A stretch of DNA of 9,813 nucleotides from Deltaproteobacteria bacterium (GCA_024277485.1 JAJRVA010000012.1:1-9813); one strand, 5' to 3'; shown: positions 1 through 7,058, counted from the stretch's first letter. Notes: generated by a model from the letters alone, not told the origin. A program made the numbers and translations.

Positions 1-731
1 CCGGCACCAGCCTTGTTGAGCAGGTTATTGCCTGCCATCCGTTGGTATATGGGGCAGGGGAACTCAATGATCTTTTCAACCTGACCGCCCGTCTACCCCG
101 GATGCTGCAGACAGGCCCTTACCCGGAATGTGAAAAGCTGCTGACCACTGAGATACTTGATGAGCTTGCCGATGAGCATCTGAAAATGCTGCGGAAAAAG
201 GCTGGTAAGGACACGGTTACCCGGGTTACCGACAAAATGCCCGGCAACTTTACGTTTGTCGGACTCATACGGCGCCTCTTTCCTGAGGCTGCAATAATCC
301 ACTGCAGGCGGGATCCGATGGACACCTGCCTGTCCTGCTTTTTCCAGGATTTTGTCGGTTCACACCGCTATGCGTATGACCTGGAGAACCTTGGTGTACG
401 GTACAGGCAGTATGAGTACCTGATGTCATTCTGGCGTGACGAGATGGGAATTCCCATGCTTGAGGTACAGTATGAAGAGCTGGTGGCAAACCAGGAGGAG
501 GTAAGCAGAAAAATGATCGCCCATTGCGGGCTTGAATGGGATGAAACGTGCCTTAACTTTTATAAATCAGGCAGGCGTGTCCATACCGCCAGCTTTCAAC
601 AGGTGCGCAAACCCATGTATACAAGTTCCGCCGGTCGCTGGAAAAATTACGAGCGCTACCTCGACCCGCTGAAAAAAGGCCTTGATACCCGTATAAGTTT
701 ACACGACAATCCCCTGACTCCTGACTCCTGA
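1..731 (+). CDS. Sulfotransferase family protein, C-terminal part (5' end outside window)
   Basis: The frame is open from the window edge (first full codon at 3). It begins in the PAPS 5'-phosphosulfate-binding loop, GTSLVEQVIACHPLVYGAGEL, so the usual start of that loop and everything before it is missing. About 75 residues later comes the 3'-phosphate motif, with key residues CRRDP-MDTCLS. The C-terminal helical part carries a further conserved stretch ending RWKNYERYLDPL. Enzymes with these motifs (Sulfotransfer_3 / TPR-linked sulfotransferases) move a sulfuryl group from PAPS to an acceptor; the acceptor here is unknown. A TTG at 42 could look like a start, but the conserved loop upstream of it shows it is internal. 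The last five residues (LTPDS) and the TGA stop are encoded by a heptanucleotide tandem repeat. It converges with the cytochrome genes and has no evident functional link to them. Confidence 0.88.
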   Translation, partial: GTSLVEQVIACHPLVYGAGELNDLFNLTARLPRMLQTGPYPECEKLLTTEILDELADEHLKMLRKKAGKDTVTRVTDKMPGNFTFVGLIRRLFPEAAIIHCRRDPMDTCLSCFFQDFVGSHRYAYDLENLGVRYRQYEYLMSFWRDEMGIPMLEVQYEELVANQEEVSRKMIAHCGLEWDETCLNFYKSGRRVHTASFQQVRKPMYTSSAGRWKNYERYLDPLKKGLDTRISLHDNPLTPDS

Positions 732-755
732 CTCCTGACCCCTGACTCCTGACTC
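714..755. repeat. Heptanucleotide tandem array, six CTGACTC units
   Basis: Six head-to-tail 7-mers run from 714 to 755. Five are CTGACTC and the fourth (735-741) is CTGACCC. The array supplies the last residues and stop codon of the + strand sulfotransferase (TGA at 729-731). Its other end touches the stop codon of the - strand octaheme cytochrome (TAG, 758-756). No hairpin terminator is visible between the two convergent genes. Similar heptamer-type repeats occur at 7059-7092 and 7273-7299. Confidence 0.95.
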
Positions 756-1745
756 CTACTTTTCATGACAGTTCCTGCAGAAACTCATCCCGCCCCGGGG
801 CCTGGGATAGTTGAGCAGGCCGTTTGTCTCGGCGCCATGGGGGTTGTGGCAACTCGCGCAGGTAAATTCTTTGCTGGGGTCTCTTGGGTCGGGTACGCCT
901 CTCGTCGGATGCCCCTTGCCGTAAAAACCGGCAATGACATGTTTTCCGGATGCCTTGTCGGTATGACAGCGCAGGCACAAGTCTGATGCGTGCATCCTGA
1001 CAAGAGAGGGCCAGTCCGACCCGTGTGGATTATGACAGAGCTCACACTGGCCCACGGCAGTCGGACCGTGCATGACATTCTGTTCACTCCAGCCCTTGAT
1101 CTTGATCCCGTGGCAGGTGTAGCAGACATTCATGGTCGGCTTGGCAACCTCGTATTTGCGCAGGTCCTTCTTGGTCAGATGACACTGCAGGCATGTCCAT
1201 TCTTCGGCAGGGTTATGGACATATTTTGTATTCAGCTTCCCTTTATGGCAGGTGTAGCAGGGTGAGTCCGCGGGAGAATCCGGGTTGATGTCATCCAGTA
1301 TGACGTCCATCCTGTGGCAGCCTGCACATAATTCTTCGCTTTCAGTTGTGTGAAAAAAATATCTTTTGGACCCTTTCGGGGCCTGGTTGTTCTCCTTGCT
1401 CAATTTGTCGCGGAAAAAGACGTCCAGCTCATGGGTTGATGTTTTTTCCCTGCCCCGATACCCGGTAACAATGACTTTGTTCATTCCGGATGCCAGGAAG
1501 ATTTCAGGGTAAAGATATTCCCTGTCCCCGGAGACCTTCACCTTCGGGTAGGCGAACTTGTTTACCTTGACCTCATACGCGTCGACTTTTTCCCGGTCAT
1601 CTTTCAGGACAAGATGAATGGTGCCACTGTCCACGTATGATTCCTCGGGAGGGAAGAGAATCGAGAGCGACCAGGCAGTCCCTGAGGACAAAACAAGTGC
1701 AACGGTAACTGCCGATACCAGTAAAGCTGTTATTCTTGTCTTCAT
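756..1745 (-). CDS. Octaheme c-type cytochrome, exported, with N-terminal beta-rich domain
   Basis: The protein has about 329 residues and eight CXXCH heme motifs. Numbered from an alternative ATG at 1757, these fall at residues 144, 167, 189, 212, 238, 261, 300 and 327, the last only two residues before the C-terminus. Several are followed by NPHG or lie about 23 residues apart, the doubled-CXXCH pattern of extended multiheme cytochromes. The signal peptide (MKTRITALLVSAVTVALVL) has a likely cut near SGTAWS. Residues 35-115 carry no heme and read as alternating beta strands, possibly an Ig-like docking domain. The start at 1745 is chosen because it gives a clean signal peptide; 1757 (MHEIMKTR) is also possible, and neither has a good Shine-Dalgarno. 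It is the last gene of the conduit unit, 78 nt after the 12-heme gene. The likely role is electron transfer in the periplasm or at the barrel. Confidence 0.9.
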   Translation of the reverse strand: MKTRITALLVSAVTVALVLSSGTAWSLSILFPPEESYVDSGTIHLVLKDDREKVDAYEVKVNKFAYPKVKVSGDREYLYPEIFLASGMNKVIVTGYRGREKTSTHELDVFFRDKLSKENNQAPKGSKRYFFHTTESEELCAGCHRMDVILDDINPDSPADSPCYTCHKGKLNTKYVHNPAEEWTCLQCHLTKKDLRKYEVAKPTMNVCYTCHGIKIKGWSEQNVMHGPTAVGQCELCHNPHGSDWPSLVRMHASDLCLRCHTDKASGKHVIAGFYGKGHPTRGVPDPRDPSKEFTCASCHNPHGAETNGLLNYPRPRGGMSFCRNCHEK

Positions 1746-1816
1746 AATTTCATGCAAGGTTGAGGTTGAATTGCCATTGTGTTTTGCCGACAGGTAAAAT
1801 TTTTTACGTTCTCCAT
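1742..1816 (-). other. Candidate 24-codon mini-ORF coupled to the octaheme cytochrome start
   Basis: Between the two large cytochrome genes, an ATG at 1816 opens a 24-codon frame (MENVKNFTCRQN onward, ending MKL). Its TGA overlaps the ATG at 1745 in an ATGA arrangement. There is no clear Shine-Dalgarno for it and it has no heme motif. It could be a coupling leader for a gene that itself lacks a ribosome site, or it could be chance. Confidence 0.2.
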
Positions 1817-1823
1817 GGCCGGG

Positions 1824-3608
1824 TTAGTGGCCGCCGCCTCCCATGCCTGAACCATAGTCATACTTAGGTGTTGTTCCATCGCCCCTGAAATCGTGTTTTT
1901 CACCATGGCACACGAGCACGCATGCCCCGGTCCTGTCTCCATAATCAACAAAATAGAGCTGGCTGTTTAAGGCCGACACGACATTGGTGTCAAAGTTGAT
2001 CAGGTGGGTGGAATCACCCTGGGTTTTCCCCTGTACCCCGTGCGGATCGTGGCACACGGAACAGGGAGCATCTTCACCGTTTACATGTTTTCTATGTTCG
2101 CCAAAGGTGTCGTCATTCAATATACTCGATTCCGAATGACATTTGTAACACATCGCGTAATCAGCGGAATTGTTGGGGTTGGGATCCTGGACAATATATC
2201 TTTCCTGCAGTATCCACTCCTCATCCGAGCCGTGCGGCCCCGCGGTCCCGGAGTTGTCACTGTGACAGTCATGGCAGTATATCAGGTCACCTGGATTGGG
2301 CAGTGTTCCGCCGCCGATAAGGCTCGGCGAGGTGTTCCTGGCAGCAGCCTCTACGGGGTGAAATGATTCATTGGCAGCCAGGAATTCAAGTCGTGTGTTA
2401 CACTCATCATTCTCCCGGGTTACATGCGTCCCTGATGTCAGGCCCAGGTAGCCGACATTATTTGTGGTGTCACCATGGCATTTGAAACATATCTCGTAAA
2501 CGTATTGCGAATCGCCTGTATATGCCCCCGCACCTGTTATGCCGGGAACTCCCTTTGTCATGCCGGTTACATCAGGAGGGGTGACCCCCTGTGTGTCCGT
2601 TATCTGATGGCCGTTGTGGCAATCTGCGCACTCAACATGAACCGGTATTTGCTGGGTATCATAATTTTCCGTCGGGTCATGTTTGCCGTTAAAATCCGCC
2701 ACCGTGTGTGCGTAGGCCTTTTTTAACACCACATTTATATCTTGCTGCGCTACCTTACCGTTGTGGCATGGGAAGCATAGATCTTCCTCGTTCGCGTTTT
2801 TCAACAGGAGTGCTCCGGATGGGGCGCTGTGGGTAAAGTGACAGTTGCCGCACCCGTTATCACTGACCGTGGTATAGTCGCTTTTCGGCCATGGATCAGG
2901 ATCATTGGGTGCGGATCCGGTCCAGGTGGCATTGGAAGTGCTGTGCTTTGAGCTGCCCCAGCCCGTTTTGGCGTGACAGGAAATGCAGAGGTTGGATGCC
3001 TGGTTGGTTGTAATAAGAAAGTTGCCGTACGTGTCATCATGCACATTATGGCAGGAGGTGCACTGGACCTCGCCTGCCTGGTCAAGCTCCACCCCGTTGG
3101 GCAGGGAGCCGGCAGGCAGAAGTTCATCCGGACCACTGGACTGGTATTCAAAGGAAACAGGGTGGTCATTGGCCAGGTTGGTCCCGAGATAAGCGTCCCA
3201 GGTAACAGGCATGGTTGTTACGCCGCCCTGGAATTCAATGTCATTGAGTGGGTCGGAAAAGGTACTTCCCAGGGCAATGGTCCCGTCATGACAGCTCAGG
3301 CAGAGTTTTGATGTCCCGGTCGGCTGTCCCGGTGCCGCAACCATGGAGCTGCTTGAGTAGGGAATATATGATGCTGTGGACAGTTCCCTGTTCCAGAGCT
3401 GGGCTACCTTGGAGGAGTGGTGCGGTGTATGGCAGAAGACACAGATCTCCGTTTCCGTCGTCGCCAGGGCCTGTCCGCCGCCGGTTACAGACAGGTCGTG
3501 TTTTGATCCTACAATGGAACTCAGTGCGGAGGCGTCATGGTTATACAGAAGAAATACGCTCGCCAGGATCAGGGCCGCGATGAAATACGTTTTGCTATTG
3601 ATCTTCAT
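1824..3608 (-). CDS. Dodecaheme c-type cytochrome, exported (11 CXXCH + 1 CX3CH)
   Basis: The protein has 594 residues. An N-terminal signal peptide (hydrophobic core FIAALILASVFLL) has a probable cut at ASA/LS, near residue 29; there is no lipobox. CXXCH motifs begin at residues 56, 103, 183, 208, 253, 278, 327, 374, 445, 487 and 516. A twelfth, atypical CX3CH (CVLVCH) begins at residue 563. The first four hemes form a unit clearly related to the tetraheme protein at the right edge of the window; both contain NDHPVSF before the third heme. The C-terminus ends in a Gly-rich tail (GSGMGGGGH). The start is well supported by GCAGG placed 7 nt upstream of the ATG. It lies 23 nt after the NHL gene and is surely co-transcribed. 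A role as the main electron wire of the conduit is inferred; whether it is periplasmic or extracellular cannot be told from sequence. Confidence 0.93.
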   Translation of the reverse strand: MKINSKTYFIAALILASVFLLYNHDASALSSIVGSKHDLSVTGGGQALATTETEICVFCHTPHHSSKVAQLWNRELSTASYIPYSSSSMVAAPGQPTGTSKLCLSCHDGTIALGSTFSDPLNDIEFQGGVTTMPVTWDAYLGTNLANDHPVSFEYQSSGPDELLPAGSLPNGVELDQAGEVQCTSCHNVHDDTYGNFLITTNQASNLCISCHAKTGWGSSKHSTSNATWTGSAPNDPDPWPKSDYTTVSDNGCGNCHFTHSAPSGALLLKNANEEDLCFPCHNGKVAQQDINVVLKKAYAHTVADFNGKHDPTENYDTQQIPVHVECADCHNGHQITDTQGVTPPDVTGMTKGVPGITGAGAYTGDSQYVYEICFKCHGDTTNNVGYLGLTSGTHVTRENDECNTRLEFLAANESFHPVEAAARNTSPSLIGGGTLPNPGDLIYCHDCHSDNSGTAGPHGSDEEWILQERYIVQDPNPNNSADYAMCYKCHSESSILNDDTFGEHRKHVNGEDAPCSVCHDPHGVQGKTQGDSTHLINFDTNVVSALNSQLYFVDYGDRTGACVLVCHGEKHDFRGDGTTPKYDYGSGMGGGGH

Positions 3609-3620
3609 TTTTTTTCCTGC
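3609..3620 (-). promoter_or_regulatory. Ribosome binding site of the dodecaheme cytochrome, with A-run spacer
   Basis: On the - strand, GCAGG is followed by a run of eight A's, the last of which is the first base of the ATG. This is the clearest Shine-Dalgarno in the window and sets the start at 3608. The spacer is a homopolymer, so slippage would change the SD-to-ATG distance without altering the protein. Confidence 0.7.
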
Positions 3621-3631
3621 CGGTCATCAGA

Positions 3632-4663
3632 TCATTGGTCTGTTTTCAGATATTGAAATATCTGGATACGTGTATTAAAGGTGTCGGCAACGTAAATGGT
3701 ATCATTTTCGTCAATATGGATTCCTGATGGCAGCCAGAACCTGCCGTATCCGTATCCGGACATGCCGAAATCCATCAAAAGCCTGCCTTTTTCATTAAAA
3801 ATCTGCACCGAGTCATGCATGGCGTCAACAACATATATGTTGCCGTCGCTGTCCGTCGCAACACCACGGGGTTTTGAAAAAAAACCGGGAGTGTCGCCCG
3901 CCCGCCCGAATTTGCGCCTGAATTCTCCGGCCGGGGTAAAGATCTGCACCCTGAAATTCATGGTGTCGGTGACCAGGATGGTGCCGTCCCGGGTAACAGA
4001 AATATTTGTCGGAAAGTTAAACTCGCCGTCATCAGATCCATTTACACCGAAGTGTCCCTTGAGCGTATTTGTGCCCAGGTCATATCTGTACACGGCATTT
4101 TGTTTTGTGTCCACCACAAGGAGTTCATCGGTAACAGGGTTGACTGCAACCCCGGTGGGACGTTCCAGTTCACCTGTACCTAATGCACCTGCCGGGGTTT
4201 TGCCTTCATCCGTAAATATCCTGACCGTCCCTGCCGCAGAGTCTGTTACATATATTGTATCCCTGGTGCGGTCAATTGCCAGGTCAATGGGCGACAGGAA
4301 AGGGCTGTCATCTGTTTCAAAGGTATGGTACTCGCGCTTTGCCCCGTCAAAGACATGCACGGTACGCAGGAAGGTGTCCACAACATACAAGCGGCCGGCC
4401 GGATCGGTTTCAACCCCGTAGGGTGCCACAATGAACTGATCGGGTTCACCCATAACAAAATTCCAGACCTTTTCAAACACTGACGGCGCAATGCCGATAT
4501 CAGCTGGGCTGGAGACAGTGTTGACAAACCTGATGCGCTGAATTTCATTGCCGCCCGGCCAGGTAATAACTGGGAGTTCAGCGCGTCTTGTCGTATCAGA
4601 TCCGGCGCATGAAACAAGCATCACTACTGAAAGGAAAGCAGCAATTTTTTTCAGCATCACCAT
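3632..4663 (-). CDS. NHL-repeat six-bladed beta-propeller lipoprotein
   Basis: The protein has 343 residues. The signal peptide ends in a lipobox (MLVSC, Cys19) with Ala at +2, which favours outer-membrane sorting under the E. coli rule. A short conserved N-terminal segment (PGGNEIQRIRFV, then DIG, then F-x-x-V-x-x-F-V-x-G) precedes about six NHL blades. The blades repeat the pattern 'P-x-G-V/I-x-x-D ... G-x-I/L-Y-V-x-D-T ... V-x-I/R-F', for example LYVVDTFLRTVHVFD and IYVADTFNTRIQIF. NHL propellers usually bind proteins or other ligands and have no general catalytic motif. The start codon overlaps the beta-barrel stop by 7 nt (ATGGTGATG spans TGA); an alternative ATG at 4657 would give a TGATG junction. 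This tight coupling next to a barrel and cytochromes suggests a structural or assembly role in the conduit (inference). It is paralogous to the NHL protein at 9066-8005. A run of eight T's on the coding strand lies at 3884-3877. Confidence 0.9.
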   Translation of the reverse strand: MVMLKKIAAFLSVVMLVSCAGSDTTRRAELPVITWPGGNEIQRIRFVNTVSSPADIGIAPSVFEKVWNFVMGEPDQFIVAPYGVETDPAGRLYVVDTFLRTVHVFDGAKREYHTFETDDSPFLSPIDLAIDRTRDTIYVTDSAAGTVRIFTDEGKTPAGALGTGELERPTGVAVNPVTDELLVVDTKQNAVYRYDLGTNTLKGHFGVNGSDDGEFNFPTNISVTRDGTILVTDTMNFRVQIFTPAGEFRRKFGRAGDTPGFFSKPRGVATDSDGNIYVVDAMHDSVQIFNEKGRLLMDFGMSGYGYGRFWLPSGIHIDENDTIYVADTFNTRIQIFQYLKTDQ

Positions 4664-6945
4664 TTGAGCCGTATAATATCTAAGCGGAACAGGCTTCTTT
4701 CCCTCTTTGAATCGTTTTCAAGCCGGTTGTTCTCCTGGTTGAGATACTGGTAGTAGAGCCGCGCCTGCCAGATGCGATACCGGAAATTGAGGCCGCTGCG
4801 GAGTCCGGAGTTGATGGAGTCCGATTCTCCGGCATCGTTTACCTGGTACCATCCTGAAAAATTAAAACTGCACCAGCGCACCAGGCGCCAGTTAAATGTC
4901 GCGCTGACTCCGTAATAGTCTTTGGAGTCGGGGTTTGTTTCATAGCTTGTGGTGCCGACGGTTCCGGTGACGGAGAAATTGCTCCTTCTGAACGGGGAAA
5001 AATGTATATCCTGCTGGAAATACATGGTTTCCGTGGCATTTCCCCTGCCCGTGTCACGGTCCTCGTAGCGCACCCTGCTGCGGGACCATTTGTAATCCAG
5101 CCGTATTTCAGCAGTATGAATTTTCGTGTCTCTCAACGTATCCGGGGGGGGGCCTGAGAGTATGTCCTGTTTTGCCTGGGCATACCTGTAAAACATGTTC
5201 AGGCTTTTGAACAGGTTAAAGCGGATACCGTATCTCTGCCTGAAGATGCTGTCATCAAAGGTGGTGTCTTCAGTGTACTGGTAGCGGACAACAAGGGATT
5301 CATTATCGTTGATATCACCGAAGGGGAGAGGGCGTATCAGGACCTCGTTGCCGATCTGTTCAACTTCATAATCCACATTAACGGTGTAGACACGGGACAG
5401 GTCCCTGCTGGATACGACTATGGTGTTTATATCGATATCTTCCCGGACGAGCCTGACGTCGGAACCGTACTCCAGGGTGATAAGCTCGTTGCCGATAATG
5501 TCCTGGCGGCCGCTGCCGCTTGAGTTTCTATGGGTAATCTTGTAGTCCCAGCCCGGCAGCAGGGAAAAGTTGCCCCAGGGGATATCGCGGGTATATCTGA
5601 ATTCAAGAAAAGGATTGAAGTCAACGGATTCGGATGACGCGCTGTCCCTGTAGTCGGAGCGTGCGCCGGCAAAGGTAAACAGGTTGTCGTACAGGGTGTG
5701 GTTCAGGGATGCCTCCACACCGATCAGATCATTGTCGCTCCTGTTGTCACTCATGCTCTTGGTATAATTGAATATATACCTGCTTCTGAACCTGGGGCGG
5801 TGATACAGGCTGAGGGCTTCGCTCAGCCGAATGGATTCAAAGGTGGTGTCATTAATGTCCTGGTTCAGGTAGGCAAGGGTGGAGTTGAGATTGGACCTTC
5901 TCTGCTCAGTAAGATAATAGTAATGCGTCAGGAGCGTATCCAAGGTCTTGTTCCTGGTATTTTCAGTGTTGCTGTAATTGGTGCGCAGAAAATCCTGGTC
6001 ATAATATTTTATATTTAACCGGGTATTGCTTTGCGTGGACCTCTGGAGGGAACTGAAGTCAACGCGGTGATACTCTGTCCTGCTCGGATAAAAGGCGTCG
6101 GTCCTGGTCCTGGAATACTGATAGCCGATGTTTGAATGCAGAATGCCCGGCACATTGTTCTGGATAACGTCAATAAAGTCAAGTTTCGCGTCCCCGCCGA
6201 TAATTTCTTCTTTTGTCTCGCTGGCTCCGGTGAACGCTGTCCATTCCGGTACCTCGTTGCGGGCCGCGAAAAAACGCAGGGTATAGGGTTTGGTATCAAA
6301 AGCGGTTGTGGACAGGTTGAAATCAGGCGAAAAATTGTTTTTCCTGCGGGTATCATCATCACGAGATTCGTACACCTGGGTAAATTCCGGCTCAATGGAA
6401 AAGGTGTACTGCACCAGGTTCGGGTGATACATCCAGCCCCGGGTGGAAAATCCGACCCGTTCGGCAAATTTATGGTAGGTGGATTTTCTTTCATTTTCTC
6501 CGGAGGTGCGCTTCTCATCCTGAAACTCATACCGGAGACGGATACCTGTCCGAACAGGAGCCATGTAGAGAAATGTCTTGTGTATCGAGGCCCGGTACCG
6601 CCGCAGGTAACCGTACGTAAACCATGAGGTTGTCGGCATCGGCCGGGCAATGGGGACGATCTGCTTCCTGGCTGCCGTGCTTATATAGCCGGGACTCTGG
6701 GTGATCAGCAGGGGCGGCGTTGTATTTGCCGTGAGGGGAGGTCTGACCGAACCGGCAACCAGCGGCGGTATAAGGGAACTGGCAAAAAGCGGCGGCGTGG
6801 TCAGGGCATACATGGGCGGCGGACCTGAACTTGCCAGCAGGACTGGTACCCCTTTTTCCACCGCCTGAACCCCTGGCGCTGAAATAAAAAATATCGGCAC
6901 CAGGACGATAATCGGTTTGATCAATGTGAGGCTTTTCTTCATCAT
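4657..6945 (-). CDS. Outer-membrane beta-barrel (porin-like) protein of a putative porin-cytochrome conduit
   Basis: The protein has about 762 residues. The signal peptide (MMKKSLTLIKPIIVLVPIFF, then ISAPGVQA) is followed by a Pro-rich repeat region and then a long series of alternating amphipathic strands rich in Tyr, Arg, Asn and Asp. It ends FRLDIIRLKW, a terminal aromatic residue typical of BAM substrates. No heme motif and no cysteine lie in the mature part except one (WCSFNF). Size and context fit the large barrels that sheath multiheme cytochromes in Gram-negative extracellular electron transfer, but I cannot name the family. Upstream in-frame GTG (6975) would add ten residues before the signal peptide and is less likely; neither start has a clear Shine-Dalgarno. 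First gene of the four-gene unit. It contains a nine-C tract (5144-5152) and, around 5272-5460, an apparent inserted non-barrel domain. It could be another kind of large OM barrel. Confidence 0.82.
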   Translation of the reverse strand: MMKKSLTLIKPIIVLVPIFFISAPGVQAVEKGVPVLLASSGPPPMYALTTPPLFASSLIPPLVAGSVRPPLTANTTPPLLITQSPGYISTAARKQIVPIARPMPTTSWFTYGYLRRYRASIHKTFLYMAPVRTGIRLRYEFQDEKRTSGENERKSTYHKFAERVGFSTRGWMYHPNLVQYTFSIEPEFTQVYESRDDDTRRKNNFSPDFNLSTTAFDTKPYTLRFFAARNEVPEWTAFTGASETKEEIIGGDAKLDFIDVIQNNVPGILHSNIGYQYSRTRTDAFYPSRTEYHRVDFSSLQRSTQSNTRLNIKYYDQDFLRTNYSNTENTRNKTLDTLLTHYYYLTEQRRSNLNSTLAYLNQDINDTTFESIRLSEALSLYHRPRFRSRYIFNYTKSMSDNRSDNDLIGVEASLNHTLYDNLFTFAGARSDYRDSASSESVDFNPFLEFRYTRDIPWGNFSLLPGWDYKITHRNSSGSGRQDIIGNELITLEYGSDVRLVREDIDINTIVVSSRDLSRVYTVNVDYEVEQIGNEVLIRPLPFGDINDNESLVVRYQYTEDTTFDDSIFRQRYGIRFNLFKSLNMFYRYAQAKQDILSGPPPDTLRDTKIHTAEIRLDYKWSRSRVRYEDRDTGRGNATETMYFQQDIHFSPFRRSNFSVTGTVGTTSYETNPDSKDYYGVSATFNWRLVRWCSFNFSGWYQVNDAGESDSINSGLRSGLNFRYRIWQARLYYQYLNQENNRLENDSKRERSLFRLDIIRLKW
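5144..5152. repeat. Nine-base homopolymer (C9 on coding strand) inside the beta-barrel gene
   Basis: Nine consecutive G's on the + strand read as C9 in the coding strand, within the codons for GPPPD. Translating the slipped frames by hand, gain of one C reaches TGA at 5110-5108 and loss of one C reaches TGA at 5135-5133. Either slip would remove about the last 160 residues and the terminal aromatic assembly signal. Confidence 0.9.
5272..5460 (-). other. Probable non-barrel domain inserted in the beta-barrel protein
   Basis: This segment encodes about 63 residues. Its key pattern is 'IVVSSRDLSRVYTVNVDY', then 'GNEVLIRPL', then 'I-N-D-N-E-S-L-V-V-R-Y-Q-Y'. The recurring form (Y-x-x-N/G-x-D-Y ... 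G ... I-x-R ... I-x-x-G/N-x-x-V-x-V-x-Y) is a small beta-sandwich-like unit I have seen in secreted and surface proteins of this bacterial group (from memory). It does not follow the strand-turn rhythm of the flanking barrel. Confidence 0.45.
6700..6822 (-). repeat. PPL-type 8-9 residue repeats at the barrel N-terminus
   Basis: Just after the signal peptide the protein has Pro-Pro pairs at spacings of 8, 9, 9 and 8 residues: PPPMYA, then TTPPLFASS, LIPPLVAGS, VRPPLTAN and TTPPLLITQ. In DNA this appears on the + strand as GGCGG or GGAGG blocks about every 24-27 nt. The pattern suggests an extended polyproline-like periplasmic arm in front of the barrel. Confidence 0.8.
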
Positions 6946-6983
6946 ATCGAAAACATTATCAGGCCCACAGCACACGGGCTGAA

Positions 6984-7039
6984 ATAACAGTAATCCGAAC
7001 CTGTCATATCTGACTTTACCTGCATAAAGTAACTGTTAT
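6984..7039. promoter_or_regulatory. Nested inverted repeats in the probable 5' leader of the conduit operon
   Basis: The outer arms are ATAACAGT (6984-6991) and ACTGTTAT (7032-7039), perfect over 8 bp. The inner arms are ACTTTA (7013-7018) and TAAAGT (7025-7030), perfect over 6 bp with a 6-nt loop. They lie 39-94 nt upstream of the barrel start. They could be paired operator half-sites or a leader RNA structure; AT-rich chance pairing is possible. Confidence 0.35.
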
Positions 7040-7047
7040 GTTGTTGA

Positions 7048-7058
7048 TATACAGTATA
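7048..7058 (-). promoter_or_regulatory. Possible -10 element/operator upstream of the conduit operon
   Basis: TATACAGTATA is an odd palindrome. On the - strand it contains TATACT, five of six matches to a sigma70 -10 box, about 105 nt upstream of the barrel start. The position 17 nt further upstream, where a -35 would sit, falls at the boundary of the 17-bp repeats and does not resemble TTGACA, so this call is weak. Confidence 0.2.

Noticed and set aside
714..755. CRISPR-like array
   Set aside because: Units are 7 nt with no spacers; this is a simple tandem repeat.
1794..1807. AT palindrome GTAAAATTTTTTAC between the two large cytochrome genes
   Set aside because: The 6-bp AT-rich stem leaves only a 2-nt loop, so it is not a credible terminator.
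3696..4421. Long + strand open frame (241 codons) opposite the NHL gene
   Set aside because: It lies wholly antisense to a well-supported propeller; its composition is Ser/Pro/Val-rich with no domain, signal or ribosome site.
6015..6650. Open frame of 211 codons on the - strand in another phase of the barrel gene
   Set aside because: Overlaps the barrel frame completely; the Pro/Arg-rich translation is typical of an out-of-frame reading.
7032..7055. LexA-type box (ACTGT ... ACAGT)
   Set aside because: The half-sites CTGT and ACAG are 11 nt apart on the - strand rather than the 8 of the classical box, and no SOS gene is nearby.
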